Below the pieces are notes generated by a model. It did not search any database and was not told the origin of the DNA. It saw only the letters and a program-made list of their open reading frames with translations. This document shows, in pieces, positions 1 to 5,756 of a stretch of DNA of 7,863 bases. This stretch comes from Candidatus Omnitrophota bacterium (GTDB lineage Bacteria > Omnitrophota > Gorgyraeia > Gygaellales > Profunditerraquicolaceae): positions 1 through 7,863 of the forward strand of contig JAQTTI010000048.1 in assembly GCA_028710845.1 (NCBI GenBank), read 5' to 3'. The translations under genes and the position numbers were made by a program. Every line of letters starts with the position of its first letter. Position 1 is the stretch's first letter.

Positions 1-312
1 GATTCTCTTGGCCTTGATTATATCGTAGAGGTGCACGACGAAAAAGAATTAAAAAAAGTGCTTAATTTAAAGGTACCGATAATCGGAATCAACAACCGTA
101 ATTTAAGGACGCTGGAGGTTGATTTTAAGACTACCGAGAGGCTGTTTACTTTAGTGCCGAAAGAAAAAGTAGTGGTTGTGGAGAGCGGAATTAAGAATTC
201 TCAGGATATTTTATTTTTAAAGATCCTGGGTGCAAGCGCGGTCTTGATCGGTTCAGCTTTTATGGAGTCAGCCGATATAAAAAACAAAGTTATCGAGGTA
301 ATGGGATGGTAA
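1..312 (+). CDS. trpC: Indole-3-glycerol phosphate synthase, C-terminal fragment
   Basis: The reading frame is open from the first base and holds the last 103 residues of the cytosolic (beta/alpha)8 enzyme that converts CdRP to indole-3-glycerol phosphate, the step before tryptophan synthase. Seen in the fragment: the VEVHDE strand near residue 9, whose Glu matches the catalytic Glu of the family; IGINNRNL at about 28-35, carrying the substrate-binding Asn; VVESGI at 59-64, with the catalytic Glu-Ser pair; and a late LIGSAFM phosphate-binding turn, where many homologues read GES or GTS instead of GSA. The upstream half, including the catalytic Lys, lies outside the window. A GTG at base 31 is only an internal Val codon, not a start. 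The gene overlaps trpF by 7 bases. The identification is firm because of the motifs and the trpF-trpB-trpA context. Confidence 0.96.
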   Translation, partial: DSLGLDYIVEVHDEKELKKVLNLKVPIIGINNRNLRTLEVDFKTTERLFTLVPKEKVVVVESGIKNSQDILFLKILGASAVLIGSAFMESADIKNKVIEVMGW

Positions 313-926
313 AGGTAAAAATATGCGGGATTACTAGCCTTGAAGATGCATTAGCCTGTTTTTTTGCAGGAGCCCATGCTTTAGGGTTTATTTTTTACAA
401 AAAAAGCCCGCGCTATATTAGTCCGGCAAGAGTTAGAAATATTTCCCGGATTTTACCAAAAAATATCGTAAGAGTAGGAGTTTTTGTCAATGAGCGGACG
501 CCAACGGTAAAACGAATCGCTAAAACTTGCGGTTTAGATATCCTGCAATTCCACGGCCAGGAAACCCCTGAATATTGCCGGAAATTTCAAGGGTATAAGG
601 TTATCAAGGCTTTTCGAGTAAAGGATAAGGTGGACCTCCGGGAAATATGCAAATATAAGACTTACGGTTATTTATTCGACAGCTTTTCCAAATCAAAGCC
701 GGGAGGAACAGGAAGTAAATTTAACTGGAAAATTCTAGCTCAAGCAGGTAGAATAAAACCTATTGTATTTTTATCGGGCGGATTAAATTCGTCTAATGTA
801 ACAGAAGCGATTAAATTGTTAAAGCCGGCCTGGGTGGATGCTTCAACCGGTTTAGAGCTTAAGCCGGGGAAAAAAGACCACAATAAAGTTTTCAGGTTTA
901 TTAAAAAGACTAAAAATGAAAGATAG
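306..926 (+). CDS. trpF: Phosphoribosylanthranilate isomerase
   Basis: This enzyme catalyses the Amadori rearrangement of N-(5'-phosphoribosyl)anthranilate to CdRP, the substrate of TrpC. The 206-residue length is normal for a single-domain TrpF. The N-terminal KICGIT strand carries the general-base Cys at residue 7. The general-acid Asp is most likely D125 in YLFDS, followed by the GGTG loop at 133-136. The phosphate-binding elements LSGGLNSSNV (156-165) and VDASTGLE...PGKKD (177-191) are present; many homologues read SSGVE where this one reads STGLE. The ATG at 306 is supported by GAGGT at 295-299, six bases upstream, and by the motif position. It overlaps trpC by 7 bases and trpB by 11. 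TrpF is separate here, not fused to TrpC as in Escherichia coli. Confidence 0.97.
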   Translation: MVKVKICGITSLEDALACFFAGAHALGFIFYKKSPRYISPARVRNISRILPKNIVRVGVFVNERTPTVKRIAKTCGLDILQFHGQETPEYCRKFQGYKVIKAFRVKDKVDLREICKYKTYGYLFDSFSKSKPGGTGSKFNWKILAQAGRIKPIVFLSGGLNSSNVTEAIKLLKPAWVDASTGLELKPGKKDHNKVFRFIKKTKNER

Positions 927-2088
927 AATACCGGATAAAACTGGGCATTTTGGGATTTTCGGGGGCAGGTTTGTGCCTGAAACATTGATCTATGCCCTGG
1001 ATGAATTGGAAAAAGAATATACGAAGTCAAAAAAAGATAAAAATTTCGCCAAAGATTTCGATTATTTGTTGCGCGAATATGCCGGGAGGCCCACGCCTTT
1101 GTATTTGGCGAAAAACTTGAGCCGGGTTTTAAAAATAAAAAAGATTTATTTAAAAAGAGAAGACCTTTTGCATACCGGTGCCCATAAAATCAATAATACC
1201 CTGGGTCAGGTGCTTTTAGCGGTTAAGATGGGTAAAAGCAGGCTGATCGCCGAAACCGGTGCCGGCCAGCACGGAGTGGCAACTGCTACGGTTGCCGCTT
1301 TATTTGGATTAAAATGCGATATATATATGGGTGAAGAAGATATCACCCGGCAGGGTTTAAATGTAATGCGGATGAAATTGTTAGGCGCAAGGGTGATCAG
1401 CGTAAAAAGCGGTACCCGGACCTTAAAAGATGCTATGACTGAAGCTTTGCGCGACTGGGTCACCAATGTGCGCAATACCTACTATGTTATCGGTACGGTC
1501 GCCGGACCCCGTCCCTATCCGGAAATGGTGCGTAATTTCCAGGCCGTTATTGGCCGCGAAGCCAGGTCTCAGATTTTAAAAAAGGAAAAAAGGCTCCCGG
1601 ATTATTTGGTAGCTTGTGTGGGTGGAGGCAGCAATGCGATCGGATTATTTCATCCTTTTTTTGATGACGCAAAAGTAAAAATGATCGGTGTCGAAGCTGC
1701 CGGTTTAGGCCTGTATTCGGGAAAGCATTCGGCCAGCCTTGAAGCTGGCGGAGTCGGGGTTTTGCACGGTTCTAAATCGAAAATTTTAGAGGATGAATCA
1801 GGCCAGATCAAAAATGCCCATTCTATCGCTGCCGGGCTTGATTATCCGGGCGTCGGACCCGAACATGCTTATTACAGAGAAATAAAACGGGCTGTTTATG
1901 TTTCAGTCACCGACAAAGAGGCGCTCGAAGGTTTTAAATTGCTGTCCCAAAGCGAGGGGATCATTCCGGCGTTAGAATCGGCGCATGCTTTAAGCTATTT
2001 AAAGAAATCTGCCAGGCAATTCAAAGATTCAATAGTTATAGTATGTCTTTCCGGAAGAGGAGATAAAGACCTGCATGAACCGCATTAA
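916..2088 (+). CDS. trpB: Tryptophan synthase beta chain
   Basis: This PLP-dependent beta subunit condenses indole with L-serine to give L-tryptophan, working in the alpha2-beta2 complex with TrpA. The 390-residue length is typical of the standard TrpB1 form. Visible motifs are the N-terminal HFGIFGGRFVPETL, the PLP-lysine segment LLHTGAHKINNTLGQ with K91 as the Schiff-base Lys, ETGAGQHGVA (113-122) with the catalytic Glu at 113, the phosphate-binding GGGSNAIG (236-243), GLDYPGVGPEH in the C-terminal half, and SGRGDKD (379-385) near the end. The start ATG lies 11 bases inside trpF. No convincing Shine-Dalgarno sequence sits at the right distance, so initiation is probably coupled to trpF translation (inference). 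No catalytic residue is missing. Confidence 0.98.
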   Translation: MKDRIPDKTGHFGIFGGRFVPETLIYALDELEKEYTKSKKDKNFAKDFDYLLREYAGRPTPLYLAKNLSRVLKIKKIYLKREDLLHTGAHKINNTLGQVLLAVKMGKSRLIAETGAGQHGVATATVAALFGLKCDIYMGEEDITRQGLNVMRMKLLGARVISVKSGTRTLKDAMTEALRDWVTNVRNTYYVIGTVAGPRPYPEMVRNFQAVIGREARSQILKKEKRLPDYLVACVGGGSNAIGLFHPFFDDAKVKMIGVEAAGLGLYSGKHSASLEAGGVGVLHGSKSKILEDESGQIKNAHSIAAGLDYPGVGPEHAYYREIKRAVYVSVTDKEALEGFKLLSQSEGIIPALESAHALSYLKKSARQFKDSIVIVCLSGRGDKDLHEPH

Positions 2089-2860
2089 GCAAAAATTTAA
2101 CCAGCTTAAAAATAATAATAAAAAAGCGCTGATTGTTTTTATAACCGCAGGCTTTCCGGATTTAGCTACTACTTTAAAGTTAGTTTTAAGCCTGGAAAGA
2201 AGCGGAGTTGATATTATCGAGCTAGGCGTGCCTTTTTCTGACCCTCTGGCGGACGGGCCTGTCATCCAGGAAGCTTCGTCATATTCTCTGAGAAAAGGGA
2301 CAAATCTGGCAAAAATATTAAATTTGGTAAAGCAGTTAAGAAAAAACACCGATATTCCGATATGCCTGATGACTTATTACAACCCGGTGTTTTGTTTCGG
2401 TGAAAAACGGTTCGTTGATCAGGCCCTGGCCTCTGGGGTAGACGGATTGATTGTTCCGGACCTTCCGCCTGAAGAAGCCAAAGAATTCTTAAGCTATGCC
2501 GATAGGTGCGGCCTTTTTAATATTTGTTTTGTATCCCCAACCACTTCGGCAGCCAGGATCAAGACAATAACTAAAAAAGCAAAAGGTTTCATCTATTATG
2601 TTTCGACCTGCGGAGTAACCGGAAAACGCAATAAGCTAAGCCCCGACCTAAAAACTAACCTTATCAGAATAAAAAAACTTACAACTTTACCTGTTTGCGT
2701 AGGATTCGGCATTTCAACCCCTCAGCAGGCCAAAGCCGTATCTAAAATTTCAGACGGTGTTATCGTTGGCAGCGCCATAGTCGATAAGATAAGCAAATAT
2801 ATCGGCCGCAAGCATCTGGTAGAAAAATTATCCGCTTTTGTGAAGGGTTTTAATGCATAA
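2075..2860 (+). CDS. trpA: Tryptophan synthase alpha chain
   Basis: This subunit cleaves indole-3-glycerol phosphate to indole and glyceraldehyde 3-phosphate; indole then passes through the tunnel to TrpB. The 261-residue length is normal. The segment IIELGVPFSDPLADGPVIQ places catalytic Glu at 49 and Asp at 60, the same numbering as the Salmonella enzyme. Later motifs are VPDLPPEE (128-135) and the YYVSTCGVTG loop (174-183), whose Cys stands where Thr or Ala is more usual. VGFGIST and the GVIVGSAIV phosphate site follow near the end. AGAGGAG at 2056-2062 lies 12 bases before the ATG, a slightly long spacing. The gene overlaps trpB by 14 bases and the M16 peptidase by 8, so it is not the last gene of the transcript by sequence appearance. 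Confidence 0.98.
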   Translation: MNRIKQKFNQLKNNNKKALIVFITAGFPDLATTLKLVLSLERSGVDIIELGVPFSDPLADGPVIQEASSYSLRKGTNLAKILNLVKQLRKNTDIPICLMTYYNPVFCFGEKRFVDQALASGVDGLIVPDLPPEEAKEFLSYADRCGLFNICFVSPTTSAARIKTITKKAKGFIYYVSTCGVTGKRNKLSPDLKTNLIRIKKLTTLPVCVGFGISTPQQAKAVSKISDGVIVGSAIVDKISKYIGRKHLVEKLSAFVKGFNA

Positions 2861-4118
2861 GAAAAGTAAATTAAAGAATGGTTTAAGGGTAGTCTCTCAA
2901 TCCTTTAGGGGGGTTCAATCGGCATCTTTGGGGATCTGGATAAATACCGGGGGCCGTTTTGAAACAGTTCAATACAAAGGTATTTCGCATTACCTTGAAC
3001 ATTTACTTTTTAAGGGCAGTAAAAAATATTCCTGCCGTAAAATTAAAGAATCGATCGAAGGAGTCGGCGGCTCACTGAATGGTTTTACTTCCGAAGAACT
3101 GACTTGCTATCTGGTTAAGATTCCCTGCCAATATTTAGAGAAAGCTTTAGATATTTTAAGCGATATAGTAATCAAACCTTGCTTGAAAAAAGAGGATATC
3201 GAAAAAGAACGGACGGTTATTCTGGAAGAGCTCAAGATGTACAGGGATCTTCCTCAAAGCTATGTTTATGAATTGTTAGATGAGCTGCTTTGGCCGGGCC
3301 AGCCGCTGGGGGCGCCCATAATCGGCACGACAGATTCGGTAAACCGGATTTCACGCAGTATTTTGCAGGATTACCAGGAAAATTATTATACGGCTTCAAA
3401 TATCGTAATCAGCGCCGCCGGGCAGTTAGATCACGACCGGTTGGTAAAGAGGGCTTCTGCTTTGTTTTCTGCGCAAAAAACAGTTAAATTGAATACATTT
3501 GTCCCGGTAAAAGAAAGCCAGGCCAAACCTCAGTTAAAAATTTTTTATAAAGATACCGAACAAACACATATGGCCCTAGGTTTTCATTCTTTTAAACGCG
3601 ACCACCCTTTGAAATATGCGCAATGGATATTGTATATAGTTTTAGGCGCCAATATGTCAAGCCGTCTTTTTAACGAAGTCAGGGAAAAAAGAGGGATGGC
3701 TTATGAAATCGGTGCGGCATTAAAGAGATTCAGCGATACTGGGGCTTTTCTGATTCACGCAGGGATAGACAATTCCAAAGTTGAAGACGCTTTAAGTTTG
3801 ATCTTTAAAGAATTAAACAGGGTCAGAAAGACCCTGCTGGGAAGAGATGAATTCCGCCGGGCAAAGGAGTTTCTGCTTGGCCAATTAGCCTTATCTTTAG
3901 AAGATACAATGGAATATATGCTCTGGTTAGGAGAAAGTACGGCTTGTTTGGATAAAACCTATACCCTGGAGCAGGTGGTAGAAGAGGTCAACAAAGTAAG
4001 TCTGGAAGATGTCCGCCAGGTTGCCCGCCAGGTATTTAGAGATAATGCGATCAACCTGGCTTTAATCGGTCCGCTTAGTCCTGATAGAAATATATATGAT
4101 AAACTTTGTCTAACTTAA
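2853..4118 (+). CDS. M16 family zinc metallopeptidase (insulinase/processing-peptidase-like)
   Basis: The 421-residue protein has the size of a single-unit M16B peptidase, with two homologous half-domains. The inverted zinc motif HYLEH is at residues 46-50, giving H46 and H50 as zinc ligands and E49 as the catalytic base. E126, 76 residues after H50 in a VILEE segment, fits the third ligand of the HxxEH(x74-76)E pattern. The C-terminal half has the substrate-binding arrangement EKRGMAYEI (278-286), the R/Y motif of the family. The N-terminus has no signal peptide or membrane segment, so the protein should be cytosolic. The family degrades or processes peptides, and the substrate cannot be told from sequence. 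The start is backed by the short purine run AAGGG at 2843-2847. It overlaps trpA by 8 bases, which suggests co-expression with tryptophan biosynthesis but no evident biochemical link. Confidence 0.93.
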   Translation: MHKKSKLKNGLRVVSQSFRGVQSASLGIWINTGGRFETVQYKGISHYLEHLLFKGSKKYSCRKIKESIEGVGGSLNGFTSEELTCYLVKIPCQYLEKALDILSDIVIKPCLKKEDIEKERTVILEELKMYRDLPQSYVYELLDELLWPGQPLGAPIIGTTDSVNRISRSILQDYQENYYTASNIVISAAGQLDHDRLVKRASALFSAQKTVKLNTFVPVKESQAKPQLKIFYKDTEQTHMALGFHSFKRDHPLKYAQWILYIVLGANMSSRLFNEVREKRGMAYEIGAALKRFSDTGAFLIHAGIDNSKVEDALSLIFKELNRVRKTLLGRDEFRRAKEFLLGQLALSLEDTMEYMLWLGESTACLDKTYTLEQVVEEVNKVSLEDVRQVARQVFRDNAINLALIGPLSPDRNIYDKLCLT

Positions 4119-4119
4119 T

Positions 4120-5124
4120 ATGATAATAACCCTGGTTTTATTGGCGCTGTTAATCCTTTCATTCTTTTTCTCAATCTCGGAAACTTCATTAATCGGTCTG
4201 AGCAAGATTCGCCTGCACCATATGCTCCGAAAAGGCGTAAAAGGAGCCCGTAATGTGCACAACCTCATAGGCAAGATAGATAAAGTAATCGCAGCTATAT
4301 TAATCGGAAACAACCTGGTAAATATTGCTATTTCATCCATAGTAACCGGTATTTCCGTCCAAATTTACGGCTATAAATGGGGAGTCATTATTTCCACCTT
4401 TATGACCACAATGGTCTTGCTTATTTTCTGCGAAGTGACGCCGAAGATACTTGCCGCCAAGCATACGGAAAGGATGGCTATCGTTACCTCGCCGTTTATG
4501 AACGTAATTTTAACCATATTTAAGCCGTTGATCCTGTTTTTTATCGGAATAAGCAACTTTATTTTGAAAATTTTTGGTTTAAGCGTTACCAAAAAATCGC
4601 CGTTGATTACCGAAGAAGAATTAAGGACAATGATTGAAATCGGCCAGCAGGAAGGGGTTTTAAGCGAAGACCAGCGTAAAATGGTTCACCGAATATTTGA
4701 ATTCGGTGATTCCCAGCTTTTAGATATCATGGTTCCCAAGGAAAAAATCGTCGCCGTTGACGTAAATACAAGTAGTGATAACCTTTTAAATATATTTGTA
4801 GAGGAAGGCCACGCCCGCCTGCCGGTATACAAAGGCAATAAGGACAATATTGTAGGTATAGTCTACGCTCAGGACCTGCTTTATGTGCTGCGTGAGAAAG
4901 GGCTATTCATCCTGCAGGATTTGCTTCACGAAGCTTGTTTTGTTTCCAGTTCAACCCGGGTCAATGACCTGCTCAAAAGGTTTCAGGCTGAAAAAATGCA
5001 AATAGCCATTATTGTAGATAAGGACAAAAAGACCCTTGGCTTGGTTACGCTGGAAAACCTTATCGAAGAGATTGTGGGGGAAATAGAAGAAAAGTATTCC
5101 GTAAGAAAATGCATCAGCAAATAA
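4120..5124 (+). CDS. CNNM/CorC-like membrane protein with DUF21 and CBS pair, short form
   Basis: The 334-residue protein begins with a DUF21 (CNNM) transmembrane domain: hydrophobic segments near residues 2-18, 55-80, 88-108 and 125-153. It has family signatures ISETSLIGLSKIRL (19-32), IGNNLVNIA (62-70) and CEVTPKILAAKH (104-115). An acidic linker (ITEEELRTMIEIGQQEGVL) leads to a CBS pair at about 200-320, with HARLPVYKG and NIVGIVYAQDLL in the first CBS and GLVTLENLIEEIVGEIEEKY in the second. The chain stops just after that, so the C-terminal CorC_HlyC domain of roughly 430-residue relatives is absent. Related proteins are linked to Mg2+ (or other divalent cation) transport with nucleotide sensing by CBS; that role here is inference. 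The older label hemolysin C is misleading. The ATG lies one base after the M16 stop without a Shine-Dalgarno sequence, so translation is probably coupled. Confidence 0.9.
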   Translation: MIITLVLLALLILSFFFSISETSLIGLSKIRLHHMLRKGVKGARNVHNLIGKIDKVIAAILIGNNLVNIAISSIVTGISVQIYGYKWGVIISTFMTTMVLLIFCEVTPKILAAKHTERMAIVTSPFMNVILTIFKPLILFFIGISNFILKIFGLSVTKKSPLITEEELRTMIEIGQQEGVLSEDQRKMVHRIFEFGDSQLLDIMVPKEKIVAVDVNTSSDNLLNIFVEEGHARLPVYKGNKDNIVGIVYAQDLLYVLREKGLFILQDLLHEACFVSSSTRVNDLLKRFQAEKMQIAIIVDKDKKTLGLVTLENLIEEIVGEIEEKYSVRKCISK

Positions 5125-5125
5125 T

Positions 5126-5154
5126 TTGACATTAAGCTCAAGCTGTGTTAGAAT
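5126..5154 (+). promoter_or_regulatory. Near-consensus sigma-70 promoter with extended -10
   Basis: A perfect -35 box TTGACA (5126-5131) is followed by a 17-base spacer and the -10 box TAGAAT (5149-5154), which differs from TATAAT at one position. A TG at 5146-5147 gives an extended -10. Transcription should begin near 5161, leaving a leader of about 27 bases before the zinc-ribbon gene. The -35 box starts one base after the stop codon of the preceding gene. This is the only clear promoter I see in the window, and it separates the trp/M16/CNNM block from the rsfS/argS/recJ block. No intrinsic terminator precedes it, so read-through from upstream remains possible. Confidence 0.8.
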
Positions 5155-5174
5155 TGTTTAACTTGCATCATAAA

Positions 5175-5181
5175 AAGGAGG
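5175..5181 (+). promoter_or_regulatory. Strong Shine-Dalgarno site of the zinc-ribbon gene
   Basis: AAGGAGG, fully complementary to the anti-Shine-Dalgarno core, lies six bases before the ATG at 5188. It is the strongest ribosome binding site in the window and fixes the start of the 49-residue gene. It also shows that this organism uses classical Shine-Dalgarno initiation. Confidence 0.9.
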
Positions 5182-5187
5182 ATATAG

Positions 5188-5337
5188 ATGGCAGAAACTG
5201 GATATTGCGTTAAATGTAAGGGTAAGAAGACCATGAAAGATGAACAGAAGGTTACCATGAAAAATGGCCGCTCAGCAATGAAGGGCAAATGCCCCGAATG
5301 CGGCACCGGTATGTACAAAATCTTAGGAAAAAAATAA
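5188..5337 (+). CDS. Small two-CxxC zinc-ribbon protein (DUF5679-like)
   Basis: The 49-residue basic protein is built around two Cys pairs, CVKC at 7-10 and CPEC at 35-38, which should bind one zinc ion. Between them lies a Lys-rich segment containing MKD and VTMKNGRSAMKGKC. This layout (YCVKCK, MKD, a KNGRxAxKGxCPxCG hairpin, then a short Met-hydrophobic tail) matches my recollection of the DUF5679 family, whose function is not established. The protein has no membrane segment or signal. Its promoter and ribosome binding site are the best in the window, so it is probably abundant (inference). It heads a cluster with rsfS and argS, so a ribosome- or RNA-related role is conceivable but unproven. 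The 25-base gap to the rsfS start contains the rsfS ribosome binding site and no terminator. Confidence 0.88.
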   Translation: MAETGYCVKCKGKKTMKDEQKVTMKNGRSAMKGKCPECGTGMYKILGKK

Positions 5338-5346
5338 CGTCTTTTT

Positions 5347-5353
5347 AAAGGAG
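5347..5353 (+). promoter_or_regulatory. Shine-Dalgarno site that places the rsfS start at ATA
   Basis: AAAGGAG ends six bases before the ATA at 5360-5362, the same spacing as for the zinc-ribbon gene just upstream. The in-frame stop TAA at 5354-5356 directly follows the site, so the rsfS reading frame cannot begin earlier. No ATG, GTG or TTG in any frame lies at a working distance downstream of this site, which is why it decides the unusual start. Confidence 0.85.
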
Positions 5354-5359
5354 TAAAAA

Positions 5360-5719
5360 ATAGACTCGAAAACTTTAGCGCAACGCATTGCTTGGGTCGC
5401 CAAATCCAAGAAGGCCGAGCAGGTAGTCATCCTAGATGTTTCCAAAGTTGCCGGGTTTTGTGATTATTTTGTTATTGCCAGCGGTAATTCCATAAGGCAG
5501 GCGACTTCGATTGCCCAGGCAATCCAAGATGATCTGGAAATAAAAAAAATAAAATCTCTCTCTAAGGTTTCTCCAAACGATGAATCAGGGTGGATAGCCC
5601 TGGATTATGCTTCAGTAATCGTCCATTCGTTTTATAAGCCTGTGAGAGAGTTTTATTCTTTAGAGGGGCTTTGGTCTGATGCAAAAAGGGTAAGAATCGT
5701 CGCTCCAAAGAAACACTAA
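5360..5719 (+). CDS. rsfS: Ribosomal silencing factor RsfS, apparent ATA start
   Basis: RsfS (DUF143 family, formerly YbeB/Iojap) binds protein uL14 of the large ribosomal subunit and blocks subunit joining, reducing translation under nutrient limitation. The 119-codon frame has the usual family length. Seen in it are the N-terminal DSKTLAQRIAWVAKSKKAE helix, DYFVIASGNS (35-44), the GWIALDYASVIVHSF core (77-91) and the C-terminal REFYSLEGLWSDA (96-108). The frame has no ATG or TTG at all, and its first GTG is near codon 95. The in-frame stop at 5354 excludes any earlier start. ATA at 5360 lies six bases behind AAAGGAG and sits exactly where the family's initial Met precedes Asp-Ser-Lys. The intact frame argues against a pseudogene. 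The alternatives are a true AUA start or a single base error for ATG. A later ATT at 5387 would delete conserved residues and lacks a ribosome binding site. Confidence 0.9.
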   Translation: MDSKTLAQRIAWVAKSKKAEQVVILDVSKVAGFCDYFVIASGNSIRQATSIAQAIQDDLEIKKIKSLSKVSPNDESGWIALDYASVIVHSFYKPVREFYSLEGLWSDAKRVRIVAPKKH

Positions 5720-5756
5720 CACTCCAATCCGCACCAGCCTAAAAAACTTAAAATAA

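Noticed and set aside
740..1030. Minus-strand open frame opposite trpF/trpB, and similar antisense frames elsewhere
   Set aside because: They lie opposite well-identified genes and show no recognisable motifs or domain structure; they are shadows of the coding strand.
1732..1749. Six-base inverted repeat GCCAGC / GCTGGC in trpB
   Set aside because: It lies in a conserved coding segment (ASLEAGG), is short and has no terminator-like tail.
4686..4709. Perfect 9-base inverted repeat with a 6-base loop (TCACCGAAT / ATTCGGTGA) inside the CNNM gene
   Set aside because: It encodes the conserved HRIFEFGDS segment in the linker before the CBS domains, has no T-run after it, and lies mid-gene; protein constraint explains it.
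5147..5162. GTTA / TAAC inverted repeat overlapping the -10 box, considered as an operator
   Set aside because: The arms are only four bases, and such a match is expected by chance in AT-rich sequence.
5326..5356. A7 run just before the stop of the zinc-ribbon gene, considered as a programmed frameshift into rsfS
   Set aside because: A shift to -1 meets a stop at 5346 and a shift to +1 meets a stop at 5354, so neither joins the rsfS frame.
5387..5389. ATT as an alternative rsfS start
   Set aside because: It would remove nine N-terminal residues that fit the family and has no ribosome binding site at a proper distance.
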